Positions 23,844 through 32,234 of a DNA stretch of 42,234 bases are shown here, in pieces (within the stretch, counting starts at the first letter, position 1; each line of letters opens with the position of its first letter). Both the position numbers and the translations under genes were made by a program. Under the pieces are notes generated by a model. That model did no database searches. It was not told where the DNA came from and saw nothing but the letters and a program-made list of their open reading frames with translations. The stretch is from CAZYVA01 sp964650695 (GTDB lineage Bacteria; Bacillota; Clostridia; Lachnospirales; Lachnospiraceae): NCBI GenBank assembly GCA_964650695.1, contig CAZYVA010000005.1, positions 1 through 42,234 of the forward strand, read 5' to 3'.

Positions 23844-26126
23844 ATGAAAGATGCGGATAAAGGGAAAAAAACGGACGCGGCCAGGGCCGCCCCAGATCCG
23901 GAAGCGCTTTACCGGGAAACATTGGAGAGGGACGCGGACGTGAAGCGGAGACTGGCAGATGACATTTTCCGGGAAGCCTCTCCTCCCCCACAGCGCAGAC
24001 AAAACCAAACCGCAAGCAGAAGAAAAACCCCGGAAAGCAAGGAAAGCAAAAAAGAAAAAGGGGATAAACCCGCCAAAAAAAGCAAAGGCACAAAAAAGAA
24101 AAAAAGCGTTCTGAGGCGTTTCTTCGGCATTCTGGGCGTTTTGTTTTTGCTGGCGCTTACTTGTGGGATCATCGGGGTATTCGGCGGCAACTACCTGTTC
24201 AAGAAAACAACCGGCTCCTCCATCCTGGATTGTGCCGTCGATGCGAAAAAAAAGGTGCTTGCAAGCACAGACGCAGACTTCGTGCTGAACAAAACCACCC
24301 GGATTTACAGCGAGAGCGGCGTCACGATCGCCAAGCTTGCGATGGGGGCAAAGGAAAACCATCTGGAATACCGGGAAATCCCGAAAAATGTGATCAATGC
24401 TTTTGTTGCCGTGGAAGACCGGTCTTTCTGGGAAAACCCAGGATTTGACATCAAGGGCATGGTGCGCGTCGTGCTGGACTATTTTATTTCCAGCGGGGAT
24501 GAGGCACACGGAGCCAGCACCATTACCCAGCAGCTTGCCCGGATGGTATTTTTGTCCTCGGAAAAAAGCATGGAAAGAAAGGTAAGGGAAATTTTCATTG
24601 CTTATTATCTGACGGAGAAATATTCCAAAGAGCAGATTATGGAATATTATATCAACAACTGCTGCTTTGCCAACAATATTTACGGCATACGGGACGCAGC
24701 GCGCACATATTTTGATAAGGAAGTTTCCGAACTGACATTGTCGGAAGCGGCTTATTTATGCGCCATACCAAACCGCCCCCAGTATTACGATCCTCTGCAG
24801 GACAGCTCCCGGGCGCTGGAAAGGCGGGATAAAATCCTCAGCGATATGATGGATTGCGGGTTTATTTCCCAGGAGCAGTACGAAAAGGCAAAAGCGGAAG
24901 ACATCGCCATCAGCCTGGACACCTCCTCGGAAGAGAAGATTTACAATTACCCTACGACCTACGCGGCCAACTGCGCCATTGAATATTTCATGGAACGGAA
25001 CGGTTTCCAGTTCCGGTATCATTTTAAGACAAAAAAGGCATACAAAAAATACCAGGAGTCCTACGCAGAGATGTATGATGTGGCGGAACGGGAATTATAT
25101 ACCGGCGGTTACGAAATCCAAACGTCGTTGGATCTGGACGCCACAAAAGAATTACAGGCCATCCTGGATGACACGCTGGCATTTAACGATGAAACCGATG
25201 AGGATACAGGCATTTATGAATTGCAGGGAGCCATCACGGTCATCAACAATGATACTGGGAAAGTTACGGCTGTCGTGGGCGGGCGGAGCCAGAAAAAGAC
25301 AAAAAACACCTATTCCTTAAACCGCGCTTTCCAGGTGACACGCCAGCCGGGGAGCACCATCAAGCCTTTGGCCGTGTACACCCCGGCCTTTGACAAAGGG
25401 CTTGCCACCCCGTCCACGGTTTTAAGGAACATAGACGTTTCGTATGCTTACGAACATCCCGACATGATCCAGAAACAACGCGGCAAGAGTGTCCGCCTGC
25501 GGTCGGCAGTCGAGCAGAGCCTGAACGGGTGCGCGCTGTATCTGTTTGACCAGGTCACACCCTCCGTAGGGCTGTCCTATCTGGAACAGATGGGATTTTC
25601 CCATATCGTCCCGGACGACTATTATTTAAGTTCCGGCCTTGGCGGGCTGACACACGGCACAAATACGGATGAAATGGCGAATGCATACTATACGCTTGAG
25701 CAGCACGGCAAGTATACGGATACGGACTGTATCCAATCCATCCTGGATTACAATGGCAATGAACTCTATGTATCCCCAGAGGAAAGAAAGGTATATAAAA
25801 AACAGTCGGCGGATACGATGACGGACATCCTGCAAGGAGTACTCATCCGAGGCACTGGCGCAAGCCTGCATTGGCAACAGGATTCCCATGGAATGACAGC
25901 CGCCGGAAAGACCGGTACGACCAACGATATGAAGGATGGCTGGTTTTGCGGGTATTCCCCCTACTATACCATTGCTGTATGGGTCGGACGGGACGATAAT
26001 GAGAGAGTCTACAGCCTGTATGGAAGCACTTATCCGGGAACCATCTGGAAAGAATCCATGCTGATCATGAATGGGGACCGCTATACCGTAAACTTTGACC
26101 TTGAACCGATGACGGAAGATGATTGA
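23844..26126 (+). CDS. Class A penicillin-binding protein (PBP1A-like)
   Basis: A 760-residue bifunctional peptidoglycan synthase. A lysine-rich cytosolic segment (1-90) precedes one transmembrane helix (about 93-118, FGILGVLFLLALTCGIIGVF). The GT51 transglycosylase domain has AVEDRSFWENPGFDIKGM with catalytic Glu191, then ASTITQQLARMVFL and REIFIAYYLTEKYSKEQIME. The transpeptidase domain has the SxxK motif with Ser504 (QPGSTIKPLAVYTPAF), SLN in VEQSLNGCALYLF, and KTGTTND at about Lys689. It polymerises and cross-links peptidoglycan outside the membrane. The tail after the KTG motif is short. It starts 4 bp after the cupin stop and is followed by aroB after 18 bp. Confidence 0.95.
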   Translation: MKDADKGKKTDAARAAPDPEALYRETLERDADVKRRLADDIFREASPPPQRRQNQTASRRKTPESKESKKEKGDKPAKKSKGTKKKKSVLRRFFGILGVLFLLALTCGIIGVFGGNYLFKKTTGSSILDCAVDAKKKVLASTDADFVLNKTTRIYSESGVTIAKLAMGAKENHLEYREIPKNVINAFVAVEDRSFWENPGFDIKGMVRVVLDYFISSGDEAHGASTITQQLARMVFLSSEKSMERKVREIFIAYYLTEKYSKEQIMEYYINNCCFANNIYGIRDAARTYFDKEVSELTLSEAAYLCAIPNRPQYYDPLQDSSRALERRDKILSDMMDCGFISQEQYEKAKAEDIAISLDTSSEEKIYNYPTTYAANCAIEYFMERNGFQFRYHFKTKKAYKKYQESYAEMYDVAERELYTGGYEIQTSLDLDATKELQAILDDTLAFNDETDEDTGIYELQGAITVINNDTGKVTAVVGGRSQKKTKNTYSLNRAFQVTRQPGSTIKPLAVYTPAFDKGLATPSTVLRNIDVSYAYEHPDMIQKQRGKSVRLRSAVEQSLNGCALYLFDQVTPSVGLSYLEQMGFSHIVPDDYYLSSGLGGLTHGTNTDEMANAYYTLEQHGKYTDTDCIQSILDYNGNELYVSPEERKVYKKQSADTMTDILQGVLIRGTGASLHWQQDSHGMTAAGKTGTTNDMKDGWFCGYSPYYTIAVWVGRDDNERVYSLYGSTYPGTIWKESMLIMNGDRYTVNFDLEPMTEDD

Positions 26127-26144
26127 CGCAAGCCGGAGGACGTT

Positions 26145-27209
26145 ATGAAAATCAATGTTGACCTTGGAAAAAACAGTTATCCGATTTATATTGAAAACCA
26201 TATCCTGGAACGGGCGGGTGCGCTGGCCCATCCGCTGTTTTCGGGGAAACGGGTGATGGTTATTTCTGACAGACGCGTGTTTTCGCTGTACGGAAAGACG
26301 CTTCTCCAGTCCTTTTCCCCTTACTATACGTGCGCCCACTTGACGCTTCCCTGCGGGGAGCCGACGAAAAGTTTCCATTCCCTCCCGCAGATCTACAGCG
26401 CGCTTTTGCAGGCAGGGATTTCCAGAAGTGATCTGATCGTCGCGCTGGGCGGAGGCGTCATCGGGGATTTGGCAGGGTTTGCCGCCGCAAGCTTTCTGAG
26501 GGGCGTCAAGCTGATCCAGATCCCGACCTCTCTACTGGCGCAGGTGGACTCCTCTGTCGGAGGGAAAACAGCGGTAGACCTACCGGAAGGGAAAAATCTG
26601 GTAGGCGCGTTCTACCAACCGTCCATGGTACTCATTGACCCAACCGTCCTGGACAGCCTGGAAGAGCATTTCGTCCATGACGGCATGGGGGAAGTGATCA
26701 AATACGGATGTATCCAGGATAAAGAATTGTTTGAAAGGCTGGCGCGGTACGGTTCTTTTGAAAACATGAAGCCGGAGCTTGGCAAAGTCATCGCCTGCTG
26801 CGTCGATATCAAGCGCAGGATCGTGGAACAGGACCAGTTTGATACCGGCAAACGTATGCTTCTGAATTTCGGGCATACCTTGGCACACGCCATTGAGCAG
26901 CATTTCCAATATGAGCGGGAGAGCCACGGGGAAGCGGTCGCGATCGGCATGTACCAGATGACAAAAATCGCCGAGGAGGAAAGGCTGACGCCGGCCGGGA
27001 CCGCCGCCAGGGTCAAAGAAGTCCTGGCCGCCTACGGGCTTCCCCATTCCTGCGGCCTTCCGGTAAAAGCACTGATGGACGCAATCGGGCGGGACAAAAA
27101 AAACCTGGGGAACCGCCTGAATATCGTATTATTGCATGAGATTGGGACAAGCTATGTTTATCCCACTTCCCTGGAATTTTTTTCCAAGTATGGGGAACGG
27201 GTAGTATAA
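26145..27209 (+). CDS. aroB: 3-dehydroquinate synthase
   Basis: The 354-residue protein has all landmarks of AroB. VALGGGVIGDLAGFAAASFL binds NAD. PTSLLAQVDSSVGGKTAVDL and GKNLVGAFYQP form the substrate pocket. GMGEVIKYGCI, LNFGHTLAHAIE and SHGEAVAIGMY hold the zinc-binding Glu and His residues. It converts DAHP to 3-dehydroquinate, step two of the shikimate pathway. No other aro gene is nearby; instead it sits in an operon with a PBP and an SDR enzyme. All diagnostic residues look like true AroB rather than a deoxy-inosose synthase. Start ATG 26145 follows CCGGAGGACGTT. Confidence 0.95.
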   Translation: MKINVDLGKNSYPIYIENHILERAGALAHPLFSGKRVMVISDRRVFSLYGKTLLQSFSPYYTCAHLTLPCGEPTKSFHSLPQIYSALLQAGISRSDLIVALGGGVIGDLAGFAAASFLRGVKLIQIPTSLLAQVDSSVGGKTAVDLPEGKNLVGAFYQPSMVLIDPTVLDSLEEHFVHDGMGEVIKYGCIQDKELFERLARYGSFENMKPELGKVIACCVDIKRRIVEQDQFDTGKRMLLNFGHTLAHAIEQHFQYERESHGEAVAIGMYQMTKIAEEERLTPAGTAARVKEVLAAYGLPHSCGLPVKALMDAIGRDKKNLGNRLNIVLLHEIGTSYVYPTSLEFFSKYGERVV

Positions 27210-27238
27210 AACAGAACAAGGACAGGAGGACAGCCAAA

Positions 27239-27982
27239 ATGAAATTGGAAAACAAAACCGCCATCGTAACCGGGGCCGGGAAAGGCATCGGAAGGGAGGC
27301 CGCCCTTGCCATTGCCGCAGAAGGCGCGACGGTCATCGCGGTCGCCAGAACCCAGTCCAATCTGGATGAAACGGTAAGGCTGATAGAGGAAAAGGGAGGC
27401 AGGGCAGCTGCCATTTCCTGTGATTTGACCGTTGAGGCGAAGGTACGGTCCATGGTTGAAGAAATTGTGGGGAAATACGGCGTGATCGATATTTTAGTCA
27501 ACAACGCGGGCGGCTATCCAAAGGAAATCTATGACAGCGTTGGGAAACAGGCCATCAAAATCTGGGAATGGACGGAAACGCAATGGGACCAGATTTTAAA
27601 AACGAACCTGAAGCCGCCTTTTTTCTGCATCAAATATATAGTCCCCGTCATGATCCGCCAGAAACATGGGGATATTGTCAGCGTTTCTTCACGGATGGGG
27701 CGTATCGCCTCCCAGATGGGCGGCTACGCCGTGGCTAAAGCTGGGATCGTCACTATGACAAAGACGACCGCTATCCAGACAAAAGAATACGGCATCAAGG
27801 TCAACGCGGTGGCGCCGGGCATGGTGGACACACCGGGGCAGCGCGAATATAACCATAATGTCGGGCAGGATGATGCGGTGATGGGGAGCGCAGCGTCCGT
27901 AGCAAAAGGGATCCTGTATCTGCTGACGGATGCCCCCGCAGAAATGACCGGACAAGTCCTCGACCTGTTTACAGCCTTATAA
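27239..27982 (+). CDS. Short-chain dehydrogenase/reductase (FabG-like)
   Basis: A 247-residue classical SDR. TGAGKGIGREAALAI (TGxxxGxG) binds NAD(P). DILVNNAGGYPKEIYD is the NNAG motif. VSVSSRMGRIASQMGGYAVA holds the active-site Ser and Tyr, with the Y-x-x-x-K motif in YAVAK. NAVAPGMVDTPGQ is the usual PG motif. It reduces or oxidises a keto/hydroxy group; FabG, glucose dehydrogenase and others share this pattern, so no name is justified. An Ala-Arg after the first strand (VIAVARTQSN) hints at NADP use. It is the last gene of the xre operon; a hairpin-rich spacer follows. Confidence 0.88.
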   Translation: MKLENKTAIVTGAGKGIGREAALAIAAEGATVIAVARTQSNLDETVRLIEEKGGRAAAISCDLTVEAKVRSMVEEIVGKYGVIDILVNNAGGYPKEIYDSVGKQAIKIWEWTETQWDQILKTNLKPPFFCIKYIVPVMIRQKHGDIVSVSSRMGRIASQMGGYAVAKAGIVTMTKTTAIQTKEYGIKVNAVAPGMVDTPGQREYNHNVGQDDAVMGSAASVAKGILYLLTDAPAEMTGQVLDLFTAL

Positions 27983-28107
27983 ACCGTACGGGCTGGTTCT
28001 TTTATGGATGTGGACGAGGCAGTTGTGGATAGGAGCGTTTATTGTTTTTTTATATTTCATTCACATTTTTTTCTCAATTTAAACACATATTACTCACAGA
28101 TTCCGTA

Positions 28108-28200
28108 TATAATAATCATTGTTCAAGAAATTGAACAAATTCTTTTTCATAACTTTTTCCTCAGGACTGCACACCTCCCTAAGTTGCAGTCCTAAAAATT
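28108..28200 (+). ncRNA. Candidate small RNA with two stem-loops and a C-rich loop
   Basis: TATAAT (28108-28113) could serve as a -10 box, though no good -35 is seen. Downstream lies TTGTTCAA-GAAA-TTGAACAA (28119-28138). Next is AGGACTGCA (28163-28171) paired with TGCAGTCCT (28185-28193) around a 13-nt loop containing CACCTCCCT, followed by AAAAATTTT. A loop complementary to Shine-Dalgarno sequences is typical of some Gram-positive small RNAs. The weak T-run and promoter keep confidence low. On the opposite strand the same loop would hide a GGGAGGTG sequence. Confidence 0.3.
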
Positions 28201-28242
28201 TTATAAATGGGGACGCTAAAAGGCGTTCCCATTTATAAAATT
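28197..28242. terminator. Bidirectional terminator hairpin between the SDR gene and folBK
   Basis: AATTTTATAAATGGG pairs with CCCATTTATAAAATT, with an inner ACGC/GCGT stem and a 6-nt loop. It lies between two convergent genes, 5 bp from the folBK stop. On the minus strand T-rich sequence (AAAATTTTTAGG) follows, so it should end the folate operon. The plus-strand side has less of a T-run. Confidence 0.7.
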
Positions 28243-28246
28243 CCCT

Positions 28247-29059
28247 CTATGTAAGGTGCTTTAGCAATTCCACCATCGTCCTCCCATACACCGGATGCCG
28301 TTTGTACGGCGCAATCTCCGCCATTGGCTTTAAGACGAACGCCCGGTTGTGCATATCTGCATGTGGGATGCACAGATCATCCTCTCCCATTATCAAATCA
28401 TCATAAAAAAGAATATCCAGATCCAAGGTCCTTGGCCCCCAATGGACTTTCCGCTCCCGGCCTGCCTGCTGCTCCAGCCCATGCAGGCAGTCCAGCAGTC
28501 CATAAGGCGTGAGCAGCGTATCCATCCGCAGCGCGCCATTCAAAAATTTGTCCTGCTCCACGCCCCCGTAAGCTTCCGTCTCAATCAGCCCGGATATTTT
28601 TTTGATCCGGCAGTCCTGCCGCTTCCCTAATGCTTCCCACGCATTTTCAATATAAGCCCTCCGATCCCCCATATTGGACCCTAGCGCAAGGAAAGCCTCG
28701 TGCCATTTCCGATGCACGGTCACGGATACCGTATTTACCGGAAGCCCGATCGGCGCCCATGGCTTCTGGATTTCCAAATCCACACAACGGATTTTGTCAT
28801 CGAAAAGGAGCAGCGTCTCCGCCAAATGCTCCGCCGCCGCCTCTAAAAGCCGGTATGTGTTCCGCTCCATCTGTTTTGCAAGGAGCCGGGCGACCGCTCC
28901 GTAGTCGACCGACTGATTCAGATCGTCCATCCTCCCTGCCTTTTGGGCATCCAGGTGCAGGACGCAGGAAACAAGGAACTTCTGCCCTAGTTTTGTCTCC
29001 TCTGGATACACCCCATGATGCGCAAATACTTCCAGTTCTTTGATCGTTATCTGATCCAT
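28247..29059 (-). CDS. Bifunctional dihydroneopterin aldolase / HPPK (FolB-FolK fusion)
   Basis: The 270-residue protein joins two folate enzymes. Residues 1 to about 120 are FolB: ITIKELEVFAHHGVYPEETK, GQKFLVSCVLHLD, SVDYGAVA and RLLEAAAEHLAETLL. From about 122 on is FolK: EAFLALGSNMGDRRAYIENA, ETEAYGGVEQDKFLNGALRM, then HWGPRTLDLDILFYDD with the ATP and metal-binding motif, and IPHADMHNRAFVLKPMAEI. It cleaves dihydroneopterin and then pyrophosphorylates the product. ATG 29059 is chosen since it starts MDQITIKEL; an in-frame ATG at 29098 would add 13 residues. It is last in the folC-folE-folP-folBK operon and needs no separate folB or folK gene. Confidence 0.95.
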   Translation of the reverse strand: MDQITIKELEVFAHHGVYPEETKLGQKFLVSCVLHLDAQKAGRMDDLNQSVDYGAVARLLAKQMERNTYRLLEAAAEHLAETLLLFDDKIRCVDLEIQKPWAPIGLPVNTVSVTVHRKWHEAFLALGSNMGDRRAYIENAWEALGKRQDCRIKKISGLIETEAYGGVEQDKFLNGALRMDTLLTPYGLLDCLHGLEQQAGRERKVHWGPRTLDLDILFYDDLIMGEDDLCIPHADMHNRAFVLKPMAEIAPYKRHPVYGRTMVELLKHLT

Positions 29060-29150
29060 CCGCTTCTTCCCTTCCCACTTACCGCACATGAAAGCCAATC
29101 CGCGCTTTCGTCCGGCCTACGCCGCAAACGCACAGTATCGCCCGGACGTC

Positions 29151-29954
29151 TCATCCCATGATTTTCTCCGTCATTGTAATCGCCCTTTTATTCTTCTTTA
29201 CATCATGGACCCGCACAAAACCGTACCGGTTCAAAACCGCCAGGACCGTCGTCACAAGCGTCCCTTCCTCACGCTCATCCACCGGAAGATCCAATGCCAG
29301 CCCGATCATCGATTTTCTGGACGTGCCCAGCAAAAGTGGAAAGCCAAGTTTTTGGAATACATCCAAATGCCTCATCACATCCAGATTCATCTCGTAGGTT
29401 TTGCCAAATCCAATCCCTGGATCCAGCAAAATCCGCTCACAGTCAATCCCTGCCCCTCGCGCCAAGCCAATGCTGACCTGCAGGTCTTGAACCATATCTT
29501 CCAGGAGATGACGGTAGGCCGGCTTGCTCCGATTGTGCATCAGACAACACGACGCACGATGGCTTTGAACAACTTCGGCCATCCTTTCATCATACCGGAA
29601 CCCCCAAATATCATTGACCATCTTGGCGCCCGCCTGCAGCGCGGCTTCGGCGACCTGGCTTTTGTAGGTGTCAACCGAGATAGGAATGTCAAAATTTTCC
29701 CGCACTCCTTCCACAACCGGGACAATGCGTTCAATTTCCTCCTGCGCGCAGATCTGCACATGCCCCGGCCTCGTAGACTCGCCTCCGATATCGATCACGT
29801 CTGCACCTTCTTCTGCAAGCTGCCCGGCATGTTTCATCGCATCATCATAACATTCCCATCTGCCGCCATCTGAAAAAGAATCCGGCGTAACATTTAAGAT
29901 TCCCATAACATAGGTGTGGTTCTCCGTGTCAAACTCGCGGTCCCCTATTTTCAT
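29151..29954 (-). CDS. folP: Dihydropteroate synthase
   Basis: A 267-residue TIM-barrel enzyme. VMGILNVTPDSFSDGGRWE is loop 1, and DVIDIGGESTRPGHVQI is loop 2. SVDTYKSQVAEAALQAGAKM, NDIWGF and LLDPGIGFGKTYEMN follow. GFPLLLGTSRKSMIG is the C-terminal pterin/pABA pocket with the SRKS motif. It condenses 6-hydroxymethyl-dihydropterin pyrophosphate with p-aminobenzoate and is the sulfonamide target. It lies between folE (81-bp gap holding a degenerate repeat hairpin) and folBK. Confidence 0.97.
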   Translation of the reverse strand: MKIGDREFDTENHTYVMGILNVTPDSFSDGGRWECYDDAMKHAGQLAEEGADVIDIGGESTRPGHVQICAQEEIERIVPVVEGVRENFDIPISVDTYKSQVAEAALQAGAKMVNDIWGFRYDERMAEVVQSHRASCCLMHNRSKPAYRHLLEDMVQDLQVSIGLARGAGIDCERILLDPGIGFGKTYEMNLDVMRHLDVFQKLGFPLLLGTSRKSMIGLALDLPVDEREEGTLVTTVLAVLNRYGFVRVHDVKKNKRAITMTEKIMG

Positions 29955-30000
29955 TTTGATCTCCCATCCTTTCGTGGCCGTTTTGCATCGGCTCCGTCAG

Positions 30001-30035
30001 GGGATGCCCGCCGGTTTTTACTGGGTACGCATCCC
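30001..30035. repeat. Degenerate hairpin, probable remnant of the dispersed repeat
   Basis: GGGATGC (30001-30007) and GCATCCC (30029-30035) flank CCGCCGG...TTTTTACTGGGTAC. The inner TACCCAGTAAA (minus strand) also occurs in the core of the element at 31997-32137. It lies in the folE-folP spacer and touches the folE stop codon. A similar GGATGCCCGGC...GCATCC hairpin occurs at 33050-33075 between the DUF5711 gene and cvpA. Confidence 0.4.
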
Positions 30036-30586
30036 TACACCATCCGGAAAAACAAATCCCGCAGTTGTTCATCCTGCTCAAATGCGCCTCTGGCCCCAAC
30101 GCTGACCGTCCTGCTCCCCGGCTTTTTGACCCCACGCATCGTCATACACATATGTTCCGCTTCAATCATGACCATCACACCCTTCGGCCGCAGATATTCC
30201 ATCAAGGCATCCGCGATCTGCGCCGTCATCCGCTCCTGGATCTGAAGCCGTCTGGCATAGGCCTCCACTGTACGCGCCAGCTTGCTAAGCCCCACGACTT
30301 TTCCATCCGGGATATAGGCAATGTGGGCATGCCCAAAGAACGGGAGCATATGGTGCTCGCACATGGAATAAAACGGGATCTCTTTTTCCAGCACCATCTC
30401 GTTGTTTTTGACGGAAAATGTTTTGCTTAAATGTTGCCCGACATCCGCTCCCATCCCTTCCATCAGTTCCGTATACATCCTGGCAATCCGCGCAGGCGTC
30501 TCCACTAACCCTTCTCTTTTTGGGTCTTCCCCGATTCCTTCCAGCAAAAGCAGGATGGCCTGCTCCACCTTTTTCTGATCTACCAT
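30035..30586 (-). CDS. folE: GTP cyclohydrolase I
   Basis: The 183-residue protein is a typical FolE. ETPARIARMYTELMEGM opens the tunnel domain. PFYSMCEHHMLPFFGHAHIA gives the zinc-binding Cys and His, and AEHMCMTMRGVKKPGS gives the second zinc Cys and the GTP-binding region. VGLSKLARTVEAYARRLQIQ and ERMTAQIADAL are further matches. It forms dihydroneopterin triphosphate from GTP, the first committed folate step. It begins 10 bp after folC ends. The phosphatase that removes the triphosphate is not encoded here. Confidence 0.97.
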   Translation of the reverse strand: MVDQKKVEQAILLLLEGIGEDPKREGLVETPARIARMYTELMEGMGADVGQHLSKTFSVKNNEMVLEKEIPFYSMCEHHMLPFFGHAHIAYIPDGKVVGLSKLARTVEAYARRLQIQERMTAQIADALMEYLRPKGVMVMIEAEHMCMTMRGVKKPGSRTVSVGARGAFEQDEQLRDLFFRMV

Positions 30587-30595
30587 TTTATCCTC

Positions 30596-31963
30596 TTATC
30601 CTTTTGAATCTGACATCCGGATGGCTTCCCCCAGGAAGGAAAGTGAGCCAAACGCCACTACAGCCCCGCCGCAGTCTGTCTCCTGGCATGTCGTGCGGCA
30701 TTCCCTTCGGCTGCCCGGTTCTCCCTTGCCTGGCCGTCCTTTTCCGCAGCGTTCCCATACATCTTCCTTCGCTTTACGGATGGCCGTCCCGAGATCCGGC
30801 GCGGCCTCCGAACAAACGCCCCGTACCCTCCAGCAATCCCGCAAGGTTTCTTTTGGCAGCGTCCTTTCTGGATCCGGAAGATCGACCGTATAAACTTTTT
30901 CCAGGTATGGGGCTAAAATGTCCGTCATTTTCTGATATTCCTTGTCCCGGAATACCCCCATCACCCCGACCACTGATTTCCCCGGCAGGTACCGCTGAAA
31001 ATTCTCCGCCAGGCGCCTGGCGGCATCCTCGTTGTGCGCGCCGTCCGCAATCACAACCGGGTTTTTACACAGCGCCTGGAACCTCCCCGGCCACTGCAGG
31101 CTTTCCATAGCCCGTAAAACAGCTTCCCCTGGGATGCGGACCTGTTTCTTGCGCAGCGCTTTCACAGCTTCCAAAGCAGCCGCCGCGTTTTCCAACTGGA
31201 AGTCGCCCAAAAGCGACAGGCGTATGGGCGGGCTGTCACAGTAAGAAAAGGTCTGCCCCTCCAAGGAGCAGCTCAGAAGTTTGATCTCTTCCGGATCCAC
31301 AAAACGGATGCGCCCTCCTTGCCTTGCCGACTCCCTTTCAAGAACTTTCCGGATCCCTGGCTGCTGCGGTGCGCTGACCGCCTCTACCCCTGGCCGGAGG
31401 ATCCCGGCCTTTGTCCGTGCAATCTCTTCCAGCGTGCCGCCCAGGATCCCCTTGTGGTCTATGCTGATAGAAGAAAAAATACAAAGCTCTACGTTTTCCA
31501 CTATATTGGTGGCGTCCAACGCGCCCCCAAGCCCCGTCTCCAACACCACGTAATCACAATGGCGTTTCTGGAAATAGAGGAATGCGGCCGCCGTCTCAAT
31601 CTCAAAGACCGTCGCGGTGTAGCCACGCCTCTCCTTCAGGCGTTTGGCCGCTTTTTTCACTTTCTCCACAAAAAAAGGAAGCTCGCTTTCATCCATCCAG
31701 ACGCCATCTATCTGAAATTTCTCCATATACCCCATCACGGCGGGAGAAATATATGTCCCTGTGCAAAAACCGCTTTCCCTTAGAATGGCCGAAAGCATTG
31801 CTGCAATCGAACCTTTCCCGTTCGTACCGGCTATATGTATAAAGCTCAGATCGTCTTGTGGCCTGCCAAGCTCCTCCAATAAGCCTTCTATACTGTCCAA
31901 ACCAAGTACACTTCCGTATTTTGATACACGATCCAAATATACCCTTGCTTCTTTGTATAACAT
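30596..31963 (-). CDS. folC: Bifunctional folylpolyglutamate / dihydrofolate synthase
   Basis: The 455-residue protein is a Mur-ligase-like FolC. FIHIAGTNGKGSIAAMLSAI is the P-loop. SPAVMGYMEKFQIDG, VLETGLGGALDATNIVE, SIDHKGILGGTLEEIARTKA and QWPGRFQAL are diagnostic. A C-terminal Rossmann domain follows, with ADGAHNEDAARRLAE and VGVMGVFRDKEYQKM. It adds glutamate to dihydropteroate or folate. The final stretch (about residues 385-455) is longer and more charged than usual. ATG 31963 with GGAAGGAAAAG upstream is preferred; a longer frame to 32077 runs into a mobile repeat and is not credible. It heads the folate operon. Confidence 0.95.
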   Translation of the reverse strand: MLYKEARVYLDRVSKYGSVLGLDSIEGLLEELGRPQDDLSFIHIAGTNGKGSIAAMLSAILRESGFCTGTYISPAVMGYMEKFQIDGVWMDESELPFFVEKVKKAAKRLKERRGYTATVFEIETAAAFLYFQKRHCDYVVLETGLGGALDATNIVENVELCIFSSISIDHKGILGGTLEEIARTKAGILRPGVEAVSAPQQPGIRKVLERESARQGGRIRFVDPEEIKLLSCSLEGQTFSYCDSPPIRLSLLGDFQLENAAAALEAVKALRKKQVRIPGEAVLRAMESLQWPGRFQALCKNPVVIADGAHNEDAARRLAENFQRYLPGKSVVGVMGVFRDKEYQKMTDILAPYLEKVYTVDLPDPERTLPKETLRDCWRVRGVCSEAAPDLGTAIRKAKEDVWERCGKGRPGKGEPGSRRECRTTCQETDCGGAVVAFGSLSFLGEAIRMSDSKG

Positions 31964-31996
31964 ATGCTTTTCCTTCCGGCCCTTATCCTGTGGGTT

Positions 31997-32137
31997 GTGA
32001 CGATTCACGGCCAAGGGGCCGCTCATAGAACGAGCCGGGACGATATTGTTCGTTTGCTTCGTAAAACCGCCCCTCACGCTTGAATCACTTTCCCACGGAA
32101 TACCCAGTAAATGAGCGTTCCGGACCGTGATTCATAA
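31997..32137. mobile_element. MITE with imperfect inverted ends and a perfect 9-bp target duplication
   Basis: This 141-bp non-coding element starts GTGACGATTCACGGCC, and its other end read in reverse is TTATGAATCACGGTCC. CTGTGGGTT occurs directly on both sides (31988-31996 and 32138-32146), as expected for a target duplication. The hairpin core GGAATACCC-AGTAAAT-GAGCGTTCC and CGTTTGCTTCGTAAAA are shared with the other copies. No transposase is encoded. It lies upstream of folC, so it forms part of the folate operon leader or promoter region. Confidence 0.72.
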
Positions 32138-32162
32138 CTGTGGGTTTCATTTTAGCACATCT

Positions 32163-32198
32163 TGTATAAAAAGAAAAGGACTGAAACATCAGCCCTTT
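32163..32198 (-). terminator. Intrinsic terminator of cvpA
   Basis: Minus-strand AAAGGGCTGA (32198-32189) pairs with TCAGTCCTTT (32084-frame bases 32184-32175) with one mismatch around a 4-nt loop. TTCTTTTTAT follows. It lies 37 bp after the cvpA stop and before the folC-side element. Confidence 0.8.
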
Positions 32199-32234
32199 CT
32201 TCTGTTTCGGTTCGAATGGTACCATAGAAATAGC

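Noticed and set aside
28004..28195. 63-residue plus-strand frame in the SDR-folBK spacer
   Set aside because: AT-rich Phe/Ile/Tyr-biased translation without ribosome binding site, overlapping hairpins.
31964..32077. N-terminal extension of folC up to 32077
   Set aside because: The added 38 residues are encoded mostly by the MITE; ATG 31963 has a good Shine-Dalgarno.
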